Part shown: positions 12,301 through 23,504 of the stretch, one piece after another
Numbering within the stretch: position 1 is the stretch's first letter
How the letters are laid out: each line of letters starts with the position of its first letter
Source: Batillaria attramentaria
Lineage: Eukaryota > Mollusca > Gastropoda > Batillariidae
NCBI GenBank assembly: GCA_018292915.2
Contig: JACVVK020000055.1
Location: forward strand, 1,952,501 to 2,016,500
Reading direction: 5' to 3'
Length of the DNA: 64,000 nucleotides
Notes under the pieces: generated by a model
What the model saw: only the letters and a program-made list of their open reading frames with translations
Databases searched by the model: none
Told to the model about the DNA's origin: nothing
Position numbers and translations under genes: made by a program

Positions 12301-12489
12301 CTTGCAGTAATCTCCAGCCACAATGTTCAGACCCGAGTTGTCGCCATCACTGCAACAGACAGGAGTCGTCAAACTACTGGAAACAAGATCAAGTCGGCAA
12401 AGCCAAACTTCTTCTTCAGACTGTTCTACGACTAGTTTCACCACAGATCTTGACCCATTCTGAGCCCTCTTGCTGGTGGAGTGGCAGGC

Positions 12490-12571
<82 letters not shown>

Positions 12572-13165
12572 TGCCTGAGCGGAAAGGAGATCTTCAATTT
12601 TTTAAACTTCTGCCAGGTGTGTGCCCTTGAATGGTCTGTGCTTGGTAATTTTTGTTTCTAGATTGAAGCATTTTTAGGGGTGACTACGATGGATGAGGCT
12701 AATAGGGATTAGGCATTTTGAGACCTAGTACAATTGTGTCATTTGGCCTGCATACTGGCGTTTTCCGTATTTTCTTGGTCACTCTCTGGGGCTTCTGACT
12801 GACGTAATGGAAATTCGGGCCGGTTGTCGAAAATTCTGCACGGATCATTCTAACATGGCTGTTATTTCTAGTGAAGGAAATCTTAGATACGTACACGCAG
12901 TGAGCTGCAGTCAGGATAAACTTTTCGTTGACGATGCTGCCCCCACAGAACTGAAAGCCGCCAGCACTTTTCAGTGGGACGAGGAAGGGGAACTCCCCTA
13001 CGCCTGCTGCTACACCACCGACGATCTTGTCAGACTGGACGGGAAAAGACATTTCGCTTCACCATGTACTTGTTGGTAACCACACATACGTGTATACATT
13101 CATGCGTTATGACATTTGAGAAAATTCATTTCAAACGTGAAAACAACAACCACAACAACCACATC

Positions 13166-13196
<31 letters not shown>

Positions 13197-14754
13197 CCCA
13201 AAACATGACAAAAATCAGAAATAAATTCAGTCCTAGCTTCCGAATATTGAATAGCTGAGCTGGCCTCTTGTACGACATGATTGTAATTAGTTGACGTCTA
13301 GTGTATGTGAGAGAGCGCGTGATTCGCGACAGCGTTCGTGCTGGGGTCAGTTTTCGGTACTTTCAGCCAAGCAACAGGGCCTAATCCGTATCAGTATTAA
13401 GTTATTGTCCTATTCTACCTAGTAGCGTACGTGTTAAATTCACAGTCACTGAACGATTAACTCTTTGACGACGGAGCGCAATTTCTGACACACGATTTCC
13501 GTCGTCAAAGAGTTAAGCTGTTAGATACCTTCCAGTCCATTAGAGGTCATTGACTGTCAAGGTAGCAAGAATTTCCGCAAGCAAATCTCTTTTTTGTGCC
13601 TAACTTGTAACCAGTCTAATGGCACCATAGGGTTGCACATTGTAGTATTAGGAAGGCACCTGGTCACTTTTCTGATTCCAAGGTCTTTGCATAATGTGTG
13701 TGTGTGTGTGTGTAGGGGGAGGGGGGTGCGTGCGTGCGCGCGCAAGCGCGCGTCTAAGGCGAGAGAGAGAGAGAGAGGGTCTCTTCTCCGATACCAGTAA
13801 GCAATCGTCTGTCAGTCAGGTCTGCGGGAAGTAACTCTGTCAAAGGGGAACGACTTTATTACAAGAATTCATTCACCCATGTAGAACCTCGCATACGCCA
13901 ACAAGTTGTGACGTCAACCAGCTAGGCGAGCTCACACGACCTCATGTGTTTGGGTTTTTGCAAGCGCATAGAGGCACGATAAGGGTTTTCAGTACTTTCT
14001 TTATGTCAGCATGCTTGATGTCAGAGAGCTTGCGTTCCGGCGTGTGCGCGCGGGCTGCATACATGACACAACGACTACGACTGTGACTACAGCAGGTCAT
14101 TGAATGAAAACAACATATTGGGCTGGTGGCCATCTTGTTATCGTGTCAAATAGTTCTTGAAATATGACAGGACGTAACGCCGTAGAATAGCACACTGTCC
14201 CTGTCAGACATGGAAGTAAGTACCATGAAACGAGATTGTAAGTGCTTCACAGGGATTTATTTTCCTCAGCACTGCTCAGTCGCCAAGACCTCGAGTCACG
14301 CTTTTTTTGTTCGGCCAGACAATCCAGATGTTATCAACCTTGCCATCAAATTCGAGAGCCGAACCGAAGATTCGTGGCAGCGAGAGATGATGATGATGAA
14401 ACCTTTTTTTCAGGATAGAGTTGGTAGGCACTGGAAGGCCTCGCTTGCACACTGTCCTGCTACCACTACCATAGGCTATCAAACTAAGGATTAAGACTAC
14501 ATTTAAACCTATGAATCTATGAGGCAAGTCAAGGAGATTAGTGCAAAACAAGAAAGAGCAACACTACATTTAAGAAACGATGTACAAGAGACCAGCATCA
14601 GCAAGGCGTTACTGAATACGCTGCTTGTGAAAAACATGGAAGAGCACATCAGTAATGAATTTCAGTGCAAACAAACGAAAGGAACTAAGATTTCATCAGA
14701 TAGGAATGCATTCCTCTTTTAAACCTGGAGCTACTTTAAATGGAATTTAGACTA

Positions 14755-14793
<39 letters not shown>

Positions 14794-15167
14794 ATGTCTA
14801 TTTTCATTTATCTATGGTTATGGTCTGCTGTGTATCATGACAAATCTACAAGGCTGCAGTACAGTTGCTCACCTCGCGCCATTCTGGTTTCTCCTTCCCA
14901 GCCCTCACAAACTTTGCTGGAGAACCCTGTCCTGAAAGTCATACGACAGACTACAATTATAATTATAAACTGGACTAATATTTTTAATATCAGACATTTA
15001 GATATCAGTAGCAGGAAGTATAGATGTCATACGACAGAATACAATCATAATTATAAACTAGACTAATATTTTCAGTGGAAAAAAAAATCAAAGTTTGATT
15101 TGTAGCGTTTGAACTGACCTTGACCCAGCAGAGTGGACAGTATGACGAGCAGACATAGCAGCGACAT
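8684..15167 (-). CDS. Trypsin-like serine protease, secreted zymogen, seven exons (copy A)
   Basis: Exons on the minus strand: 15167-15119, 14931-14873, 13034-12895, 12349-12234, 10901-10755, 10322-10183 and 8863-8684. They give 831 nt (276 residues) with phases 1,0,2,1,1,0. Residues 1-16 form a signal peptide ([16 protein letters not shown]). A short propeptide follows, and Lys39 precedes IVGG (40-43). The triad is His81 (TAAHC), Asp128 (GDIALL) and Ser220 (GDSGGP). Asp214 in DSCQGDSGG sits at the S1-pocket position 189, which together with the two pocket glycines predicts cleavage after Arg/Lys (trypsin, not chymotrypsin). The cysteine pairs around His, in the 168-182 loop and in 191-220 are present. 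Such enzymes are usually secreted digestive or defence proteases. The 59-nt propeptide exon was located because exons 1 and 3 cannot join in frame. Copy B at 23505-27550 is its tandem duplicate. I saw no close AATAAA downstream of the stop. Confidence 0.9.
8864..9066. repeat. (GGTAT)n array flanked by a duplicated intron end
   Basis: The array (about 8911-9007) lies next to the acceptor of the last copy-A exon. The first 57 or so intron bases, beginning CCTACAGTGAAACATACGAG at 8864, recur at 9011 on the far side of the array. The duplicate therefore carries a decoy of the acceptor region without the exon. Confidence 0.85.
9226..9390. repeat. (AC)n/(ACGC)n compound microsatellite
   Basis: AC tract interrupted by AGAC, ACGC and CGCG blocks, lying in the last intron of trypsin copy A. 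Confidence 0.95.
9994..10146 (-). mobile_element. SINE-1 (tRNA-headed), minus orientation
   Basis: The 3' part (ACGTCCTTTTCCACCACG in plus orientation) and the tRNA-like head (reverse complement of ATTCGGCTATCCCGTCTCC) match the other SINE-1 copies. It lies in trypsin copy A, between the last two exons. Confidence 0.8.
11029..11550. repeat. AAC/AAAC-rich low-complexity block
   Basis: About 520 bases made almost only of A and C, with AAC, AAAC and CAAA units, inside an intron of trypsin copy A. Minus-strand open frames here translate to Phe/Val/Leu/Cys runs and are not genes. Confidence 0.9.
11955..12106 (+). mobile_element. SINE-1, plus orientation, head diverged
   Basis: It carries the GGACTTTCAGTGCTCGGGTC and GTGGTGGAAAAGGACGTTAA blocks of the family. 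The first part of the tRNA-like head is degraded. Confidence 0.75.
12492..12570. repeat. (TG)n microsatellite
   Basis: About 39 TG units, roughly 140 bases upstream (in gene sense) of the exon at 12349-12234 of trypsin copy A. Confidence 0.95.
13235..13372 (+). mobile_element. SINE-3 fragment
   Basis: It matches the body of the 33845-34197 and 46024-46455 elements (AATAGCTGAGCTG, GATTGTAATT, GTGTATGTGAGAGAGCG blocks). The tRNA-like head is absent. Confidence 0.65.
13457..13516. mobile_element. TTAA-flanked palindromic MITE, copy 2
   Basis: The TTAACTCTTTGACGACG arm and its reverse complement surround a shortened interior (GAGCGCAATTTCTGACACACG). It is related to the element at 7295-7362 and lies in an intron of trypsin copy A. 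Confidence 0.8.
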
Positions 15168-15185
15168 TCTGATGGATGATAGTAG

Positions 15186-15186
<1 letters not shown>

Positions 15187-15278
<92 letters not shown>

Positions 15279-15285
15279 CACACAT
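15187..15285. repeat. (AC)n then (ACGC)n microsatellite
   Basis: The array starts about 20 bases upstream of the start codon of trypsin copy A. In gene sense it is a GT-rich tract ending in GTGCAG just before the 5' leader. Confidence 0.95.
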
Positions 15286-15944
15286 TGCAAGATATACTTG
15301 CTGTCTAACATAATTATATTTGCTTGGTTCTGTTTAATTCACCCTTTTCCTCCTTTCTTTTTCATTTTAAGTGGCCAAAATCGGTTCTCGTACCTCACCA
15401 TACAAGTGCGAGAAATGAAACAAATTAACGCAAGCTGTAAACATTACAGTGGTTTGATGCGAGGTTAACCACACACAAAAGAGACCACTTAAAGGTCTGT
15501 CACAGTTGCAGAGTTTTCAGCGCTTCGGGGACCCTAATAAAACCAGAGCACGAGTTTGCCGTGACATTATTTGACTTTTGGTCAGTGAGCGAGACACACC
15601 GCTACAGTGTCTAGCGGACGTTGAGTTCTGCACGATCTTTCTCGCTCAGTGTCAAAACGCAAACTGAGCTGTGAAATCAGGCTGCCCTTGACTTTTATTG
15701 GGGTTTCAGGGACGCTGAAAACTCTGCAACTGTGACAGAGTTGACTGTGCTCGGTCGACTCTGTAAAATTCAATTCTTACCAAGTAAGTTCGGAGTTGTG
15801 CCTCAGTAAAAAAGAATAGTCTGCATGGATTTATATTTAGCTTAATTTTAATTATACTCGTGTTCGCTTCAGGGAGAGCCGTCAACGAACCATTAAACTT
15901 GTCTTATGTTTTGCATTACAGTACCAACACAAACGTCGATATAA

Positions 15945-16345
15945 TAATAATAATAATGATAATAAACGGTATTTCTAGGGCGCATTTCTTTAAATAAAAC
16001 TCAATGCGCCTATCACTCACTCACACTCACGCACATTATACGACGATGAACAGACATACACTAGTGAAACTGACTAGTTAAAAAATTTCTGGTGTTAGTT
16101 ATCTGTGGCCTCACGCCGCTCAAACAACAAAGACCAGCACGCGGCTGAGGGAATTACTGGAAGGCTTTGCAAAAAGGGAACGTTTTTAGATTGCTCTTGA
16201 AAACAGACAGTGTGGGCGCATTTCTCAGATCTGCAGGCAGAGAGTTGCAAAAGGCTGGAGCGGCAAAACTGAAAGAGCGCTCGCCAAAAGATTTCACGTA
16301 TGTGCTAGTAGTTCCAGAAGAAGTATTCCGTTTGAGATACAAAGG
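15945..16345 (-). mobile_element. Non-LTR retrotransposon 3' fragment
   Basis: On the minus strand, 16342-16154 encodes a peptide with FGERSFSFAAPAFCNSLPAD and FKSNLKT. This is the common C-terminal tail of CR1/jockey-like LINE reverse transcriptases. An ATT-rich simple tail follows (15945-15965). The rest of the element is missing. Confidence 0.75.
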
Positions 16346-16616
16346 GAGTGAATTTCACCGTAACGTTCTAGGAAAAGAAAAGTCTCAACGCTTACCAGTT
16401 AGCAGCCGTGGATGAGAGAGGTACCGCTGGGTTGCTGAAGTGGATGCTGCCCACTGTTTATATACAATAGTTCTTATGAGCGCGTTGAACATGTCAGCGC
16501 AAGATGACCACGGTCATTAAATTCTTTATCTTGATTATGCCAATCACCGGGGGCCAGCACCTGCTGGGCAACTTTGTTTTAGAGCCTGACATGCTAGCAG
16601 TAAGCCGCATCCCAAC

Positions 16617-16651
16617 CAGCACACGCACGCACATACGCACACACGCACGCA

Positions 16652-16746
<95 letters not shown>

Positions 16747-16751
16747 GCACG

Positions 16752-16783
<32 letters not shown>
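16617..16783. repeat. (AC)n microsatellite with ACGC blocks
   Basis: About 165 bases of AC with ACGC interruptions at both ends. Confidence 0.95.
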
Positions 16784-16785
<2 letters not shown>

Positions 16786-16850
16786 GGTACAGTTCACAGG
16801 CAAACTGACTAGAAGAGGTGGGATGCCAGGAGGGGTGTGGGTGGTGGTGG

Positions 16851-16884
<34 letters not shown>

Positions 16885-17033
16885 GAGAGAATTTTAATGC
16901 TGCATGTCACATTTTACAAGCTATACAGATACCTCCTGTACATATGGTTTTGGTAGTTCTGTATGATAGTGTCTATCAGGCCCTGCATTTATTTAGCACT
17001 GAAAAAAATTTATGATGATAATGCCAGTCAGCT

Positions 17034-17085
<52 letters not shown>
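17034..17085. repeat. (AG)n microsatellite
   Basis: About 26 AG units. The flank ATCAAGAAAACTTTATTTTTCAA resembles the flank of GA tracts at about 1709 and 19440 (AATAAACTTTATTTT), so these GA tracts mark ends of one interspersed repeat family. Confidence 0.9.
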
Positions 17086-17087
<2 letters not shown>

Positions 17088-17186
17088 CAAGAAAACTTTA
17101 TTTTTCAACGGTAGAGGTAGTTTCCGTGAAACAGTCAATTTTCATACCTGCCGTTGCTATTTCTAGTAGTATCTATCTAAACAGAA

Positions 17187-17291
<105 letters not shown>

Positions 17292-17381
17292 GCAACAGGA
17301 AAAAAGCAAATAGCAATAAAACCATAGGAAATGAAACTACACTCTAATAAGACAGGAACATTAATTTTTAAAAAGCGTGAT

Positions 17382-17431
<50 letters not shown>

Positions 17432-17770
17432 AGCTGATACACTGAGAGTTTAGTCAACAAGTGCAGAATATAGTTATGGTATGGTTAAAAAGTACCCTCC
17501 ACAAAAGCAAATAATAAGAATAAAAAGACATAAAAAGAGAAACAACAAAATTGAAGAACAAGGAGGAACGGCCCCGTCCTACAAAGTTGTTTCTCCAAAC
17601 TTCATTTTATTTTGTCTGTTTTGTTGTTATTGTTGCCTGTTCTCCCCTCTCCAAGTTCTACCAATGACACTAGATCCTCTACGACCTCGACCGATTAGCC
17701 ACGTGACTGAAGGTGGGGCCGGGTGGGGGAAGAAGGAGGAGAGAGAGAGAGAGAGAGGCAGAGAGAGAGG

Positions 17771-17994
17771 GTGGGTGCGTGGGTGTTTAGGAGTTTAACC
17801 AAAGATCTTGGAAACATAAATCTGATTCCAAGGTCTTTGGTTTAACGTCCTTTTCCACCACATAAGGGTGATATCAAAGACGGGGCAACGAGAAAAAGGC
17901 CAGCACAAATATTTGGCCCCAGCGGCCAGGATTCGAACTCTCGGCCCAAGCATTGAAAGTCCTACGCTCTACCATTCGGCCACCCTGGCTGCCC

Positions 17995-17997
<3 letters not shown>
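17771..17997 (-). mobile_element. SINE-1, minus orientation, with an internal hairpin
   Basis: TTTAACGTCCTTTTCCACC to ATTCGGCCACCCTGGCT matches the family. The 3' end (GGGTGTTTAGGAGTTTAACC) is separated from the rest by a short inverted repeat CCAAAGATCTTGGAA...TTCCAAGGTCTTTGG at about 17809-17843. Confidence 0.8.
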
Positions 17998-18025
<28 letters not shown>

Positions 18026-18029
18026 GACG

Positions 18030-18073
18030 TCAGTTCCTTGAACAAAACATTTGACGTCAGCCTCAGGCAGGTC

Positions 18074-18122
<49 letters not shown>

Positions 18123-18430
18123 GTCAATTCCGTGAACTAAACTTTTGACGTCAGCCTCTAGCACTGAGATCGTCTGAGGATGCTTGTTCATGTCTTGTGA
18201 TTTCCCTGTTGCCTTTGTGACATCTCCGACTGAATTATTTTTCACGTGAAATCTGGAAGATCTAGAGGGCTGATGAAATGTCGGAAGCAGTGACGATACT
18301 TGCAGATTTTGTCTGTGAACCAAACATTTGACGTCAGCCTCACGCTGTTCGTCTGACAGATGATACTTCTTCATATCTTGTGATTTCCTTGTTGCTTTTG
18401 TGACTTCCGGGACTGAATTAATTTTGACAT
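18030..18430. repeat. Degenerate local repeat with TTGACGTCAGCCTC
   Basis: The motif occurs at about 18051, 18146 and 18328. The longer block from TGACGTCAGCCTC through AATCTGGAAGATCTAGAG is present twice (about 18147-18270 and 18329-18450). (GA)n tracts separate the first units. Confidence 0.8.
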
Positions 18431-18959
18431 AAAATCTGGAAGATCTAGAGAGCTGATGGAACGTGGACTTAAGTGCCTTAGGTTGTACTTAGGAAAATGC
18501 AAAATTGGAACTTTTTTGACCGGCGCTTCTCGCAGAAACGTGAAAAAATGTGTTTATCTAAAAGCTCTGTTATTCTCAATACTAAAGCTATAATAGTGCA
18601 GCAGTTCATGTCATATGTGCAGTTGGCTCAAGTGACAAAAATACCGGAATGATGAGTAATTTGAAGGAGTCTTTTCATAGATATATGACCTTATATGCAA
18701 ACCACCCCTACCTCGGAAATATTTTTCTTATACAAAACCTGTCAGAGCTACAGAGCTGTGCTACGAAAACAGGCAGTATAATTGGATGATCTTCCCGATT
18801 TCAGAAAATGAAGCCATTTGAACATTTTTTTTCGAAAAAATTCGTAACATGACCGATTTTTTAAAATCGGCGATAACTCTTCTGAAAATGCGGCAGGCTA
18901 AAAATCGTGAAAGGTAGCTCTGGAGAAGGTGAATTCCCATTTTATCTCAAAGTAAAAAG

Positions 18960-19225
18960 GCCTCCAACGAGGTGGTTTAGGAGATAGATATCATTACATC
19001 CGTCCACACACACACACACACGTCTCACAACTCCCGCCAAAAAGAACGCAGCAGCATAGTGTGCACGTCAAGTGTCTATGACGCAGATTTCGTTACGTCA
19101 CTGTGTGCGTGAAAGTAAGTATTGTGTGGAGAAACGTCACAGTCTTGTTTTGTATTACTGTAACTTGCTGCTGCGCGTAGCAAAATCTGCCCCGTCTCAT
19201 AAAGTTGTTTCTCTATAGAGAAACA
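18960..19225. mobile_element. Interspersed element, also at 31520-31880
   Basis: The blocks GAGGTGGTTTAGGAGATAG, ATTTCGTTACGTCACTGTGTG and AGTTGTTTCTCTATAG recur in the same order at 31540-31880, with an AC tract at the same internal position. The right end is a short palindrome, GTTGTTTCTCTATAGAGAAACAAC (19204-19227). Confidence 0.75.
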
Positions 19226-19397
19226 ACTTAAAAAAGAAAATCTGGAACCAGAGAACACAATCATGCACATTCGGAGACACCCGCAGGCGCGCGCACACAC
19301 ACTGTGTCAAGGTCAAACATTTGTAGTTCCGTTTGCAACTGAGCGTGTCTGAAACATCAAACATGCATAGGAAGAAAAATTGTGAGTCCATCGGGGG

Positions 19398-19403
19398 GGG
19401 GGG

Positions 19404-19440
<37 letters not shown>
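19398..19440. repeat. (GA)n microsatellite
   Basis: A G tract followed by about 17 GA units. Confidence 0.95.
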
Positions 19441-19444
<4 letters not shown>

Positions 19445-19570
19445 ACAATAAACTTTATTTTCCGTTGCTAAACTACGAGGATATGAGCAAAGGAAGAACA
19501 ATCTATAAGCTACAGGAATTGGGGGGGGGGGGGGATGTAGAAACAAGTGACACATTTAAACTCAAAGAAA

Positions 19571-19696
<126 letters not shown>

Positions 19697-19902
19697 AACA
19701 TACTGCCTGTCACATGTACAAGATATTCCGATACTGCTCGTTACCTGTCCATATGGTTTTGGTAGCTCACTGCGATAGTGTCTGTCAGCCCTTGCATTTA
19801 TGGAGCAGCGGAAAGTGTGATCATGATAATGCCAATCAGTTTATTAACATATGCAGATACGGGAGGCAGAGTCGGGCAGATAAAGTTGGCTGGCTGCTCG
19901 TG

Positions 19903-20090
19903 GGCTCAACGTCCTTTTCCACCACGTGAGGGTGATGAACCAAAGACGGGGCAACGAGGACAATTCAACACAAACGTTAACTTTGGTTCCCAGTCGGGAT
20001 TCGACCTCTCGAGCTGGCACGTGGGATCAGAGAGCATGGTGGGGTAAGCGGTGGTGAGCGCACTTAGCCGTTGCGCTACTGAACGGCCGT
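19903..20090 (-). mobile_element. SINE-1 relative with a different head
   Basis: The body (CAACGTCCTTTTCCACCACG, GACGGGGCAACGAG) is SINE-1. The head (AGCGCACTTAGCCGTTGCGC near 20056) differs from the other copies, so this is a subfamily or a chimera. Confidence 0.65.
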
Positions 20091-20105
20091 CACGAATGTC
20101 ACGGC

Positions 20106-20164
<59 letters not shown>

Positions 20165-20259
20165 CTGGAACTACTCTTTCAAAGTATATAGATTTGTTTT
20201 CAATTCAGGTTGGTATGTGACTGTAGATTGGTCAGTTTCATCCAGCGGTATCCCTTTCC

Positions 20260-20338
<79 letters not shown>
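20106..20338. repeat. Two (GT)n tracts and a (GA)n tract
   Basis: GT at 20106-20163 and 20263-20300, then GA to 20338. The intervening 100 bases contain no supported feature. Confidence 0.9.
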
Positions 20339-20339
<1 letters not shown>

Positions 20340-20529
20340 CAGAACTCAGAACTTTTTATTTCACTGACATTTTGTCCATTGAAAGGTCTGAACACACTTT
20401 AAAAACTCAAAGAACATTTTGCATGAACAATTTCAGTGTTTACACGAACTCATTTAACAACTGTCGCACAAACTAGAACAGGATGTTATTTCTCCATTCA
20501 GAAAAATTAAGTTATGGGCAATAATAATG

Positions 20530-20551
20530 CACACACACACTAGTGTGCACG

Positions 20552-20588
<37 letters not shown>

Positions 20589-20601
20589 GCACGCAAACAC
20601 G

Positions 20602-20638
<37 letters not shown>

Positions 20639-20640
20639 GC
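20530..20640. repeat. (AC)n compound microsatellite with a duplicated half
   Basis: The unit GCGTACACAC...AAGCACGC occurs twice with about a 50-base offset. Confidence 0.9.
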
Positions 20641-20659
20641 ACGCGCGGAGCGAGCCACT

Positions 20660-23309
20660 GACATGCTCGCTCCTACATTCACACCGAAAACAGGGGGGTT
20701 TTGGCCATCGGCCCTCTGTCAGATTGTAACACAAGTTTTTGTTATTGTTGTAATTTTTTCCAGAGGCTGTTACAAGGTATTTGCAGAGCAGAGCAGGTAG
20801 CAATAAAATGTTTAAAATCATCGTACTCCCTGAAAGCTATTTCTCAGTTTCATCGCATGAAAAACGAACCTTGCCAATGAGATAATGCGTCTTGGGTTCT
20901 TTGTGTTCAAAATCGCCATGTTTTGGTTACAGAAATGATTAAAATCAAAAGAATCACCGAGAACTCTAACTCTAACATTTGTGTAGAATGGACATACAAA
21001 CAGGAAGTGTTTATCGTCCTCAACAGCAGTTCTGCATAGTGGACACATCATTGCAGCTTCACTAGCGTCAGCATAACGGAGCTTGTTTGCCTTTAATGGT
21101 AGCAACCCAAGACGGAATTTTATATATATTGAGCGAATGACAGGCGTTTGGAGCACATCGAAATATTTTTCACGTTCTAGAACAGTCTTAAAGGACTTGT
21201 ACGTACTGTATCTTGTGCTGTCTTCTATTTTGGCATGCCAGCCCTGGTAGAAACAATCCGTGAGTCTAAGTTTCAGTTCAGATAGGAATAGACTCTCGTC
21301 ACCAACACCTTCATTCCAACAGACGTGTGCAAAACCATTGTTACAGAGCAACATCTTTACTTTTGACACCCAGTTTTCCAGCCCTCTTTCGTTCATGTTA
21401 ACCATCATGCAGTATGCCATCTTGACGTACCTGCTGCTGGGAAGTTTCGTTAGTCTAAGCCAATACTTGATGCATTTTATTGTTGCTGTCACCGACAGTG
21501 GGTATCTACCGAGTTCTCCGTAGATCAGCTGATTTGGGGTCTGTGGCGAAACCTTCAATAAGCGTTTACATGCGAACATGTGGATACTTTCTGTCAGAAA
21601 GGGGTCTAAACAGCCCCAAAGTTCAGCGCCGTACATCAGCATAGGGACAATTTGACAGTCAAACAGCTTGAAGAAAACAGAAACATCGTAACACCCTATC
21701 TTCCAGAGCGTTCTGAAAATGTCTACACAGCAGCGTTTTGCCTTTGTGATTATGTCCTCGAGGGAAATCCTTAAACATAAACGAGTGGAGAAGGTTAAAC
21801 CAAGATATTTGTAGCTGTTGACGATTTCAATCAACTTATCGCCGTAAAACCATTTTTCTGTTTTTGCTATATAACCGCCATTTCTGAATACAACGATCTT
21901 AGTTTTTTCCAGGTTCACCACCAATCCAAGGCGCTCGGCAACCGAATGTAAAACGTTCAGTTGATTTTGCAAACCAATGGGGGTTGTTGACATCAAGGAG
22001 ATATCATCAGCGAACATCAGAACAAAAAGCTCTATCGCACCCGGGATAAGTTGGACCCCATGCCTACCCTTTGTGATGAATTCTGAAGCAAGTTCATTTA
22101 TGAGAAACAAGAACAAAGTCGGACTCGCCAGGCAACCTTGTTTCAAGCCTTGGAGGCATTCAAAGTAGTCGGTTACTCCACCAGAACTACTTCTAACACA
22201 AGATAAAACAGAAGCGTACATTGCTTTGAGTGCTGTAAGCATCTTTCCCTGTATCCCGAGCTTGAACAGAATGTTCCAGTGTGTATTTCTCTTCACTGTG
22301 TCGAACGCTTTCCTGAAATCGATGAAAGCTATATACATTTTCTTCCTCTGCTTAAGACGTCTATCGACTATGGCATACAAAGTCAAAATATGATCAGTGG
22401 CACAATAGCCTCTACGAAAGCCTGCCTGAGCCTCCGATATGATATCATTTTCTTCTGCCCAAAGCGTCAGACGCTTGTTGATTATGGATGTATACAATTT
22501 GTATACAATTTGCTGACACAACTCAGAAGAGAGATTCCACGATAATTATCTGGGTTATTTGCATCACCTTTTTGTGTATAGGCTGTATGATAGCTATGGC
22601 CCATTCATTTGGGAATGTGCCGGTTGTTAGTAAGGTGTTGAAAAGTATGGTGAGAAAAGGTGCAATTTGGTTTACAATGGTTTTCAACAGTTCGTTTACT
22701 ATACCATCTGGCCCAGCAGCCTTATTTGACCTCAGTTTTTTAATTGCCTCCCTGACCTCATTTTTTTAATTGCCTCCCTGACCTCAGTTTTTTAATTGCC
22801 TCCCTGACCTCAGTTTTTTAATTGCCTCCCTGACCTCAGTTTTTTAATTGCCTCCCTGACCTCAGATTCCGTTATAGTAGAGTCTAGGATGTCATCTTGT
22901 GTCTGTTGTATGTCATTGCCATCACTCATTATTTTCAGATTCACTTTCTGCATCAAAGCTAAAATTTCCATCATTAAAAACCTTTTGAAAATGTTTGAAC
23001 CACGTGTTTTGGTCAATAAAGCAGCCAGGGGTACACTTGGGTTTCCATTTTCTGATTTCTTGCCAAAACAATTGAGAGTCATGAGTGCTGTTCACTAGTT
23101 TACTAAGACAGACTTTTTTTATATGCGCATTTTTTAAACCTAATCAGGGACTTGTAACGGTTTCTTTCGACAATATACAGGTGCCTGAGGTTTTCATTTT
23201 TATGTTTAAGATACTTCCTCAAGGCTTTTCTTGCAATGCGCTTTTGACTAATGCAGTCTGAGTCGTACCATTTATGTGAAATATCAACACGGTTTGCACG
23301 TGGACTTGT

Positions 23310-23310
<1 letters not shown>
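20660..23310 (-). mobile_element. 5'-truncated, inactivated non-LTR retrotransposon (LINE)
   Basis: The main open frame (22521-20818, 567 codons) is a LINE reverse transcriptase. QAGFRRG lies at about 32-38, IDFRKAFD at 67-74 and the catalytic FADD at 170-173. A thumb/connection region follows, then a C-terminal knuckle CPLC...H...C near residue 505. Upstream frames (23082-22810 and 23366-23103) continue the same element with KWYDSDC and ERNRYKSLIR, typical of the segment between endonuclease and RT domains. The endonuclease is missing, so the element is 5' truncated. Two lesions break it: an 11-bp tandem duplication at 22493-22514 and a 26-bp unit repeated five times at about 22735-22864, both shifting the frame. 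The clade (jockey/CR1-like) is uncertain. Confidence 0.85.
22735..22864. repeat. 26-bp tandem repeat inside the LINE
   Basis: The unit TTTTTTAATTGCCTCCCTGA plus CCTCAG is repeated about five times. The period is not a multiple of three, so it destroys the LINE reading frame. Confidence 0.9.
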
Positions 23311-23345
<35 letters not shown>

Positions 23346-23395
23346 ACACACAACGAAGTACACCACTAAAAACCACTGCAGTTACATTTTCATAG

Positions 23396-23401
23396 TTTAT
23401 T
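23396..23401 (-). terminator. Candidate polyadenylation signal of trypsin copy B
   Basis: AATAAA on the minus strand, about 104 bases after the stop codon at 23505. The LINE ends about 90 bases further on, so it lies just beyond the transcript's likely 3' end. Confidence 0.55.
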
Positions 23402-23504
23402 CATAAAAGTGCGCGACTTCAGGTCCTATCAAACGAATCCCGAATCTGCTCATCCACACGGTTCAAGTTCTCGGGCATTGCAACCGAGCTGATGTCAAGG
23501 CCAT

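Noticed and set aside
14276..14551. Minus-strand frame with [15 protein letters not shown] considered as the missing trypsin exon
   Set aside because: Its possible splice sites give the wrong phases, and the exon at 14931-14873 satisfies all requirements.
8684..15167. Initial reading of the proteases as chymotrypsins
   Set aside because: Asp at the S1 base (DSCQGDSGG) and the pocket glycines indicate trypsin-like specificity in both copies.
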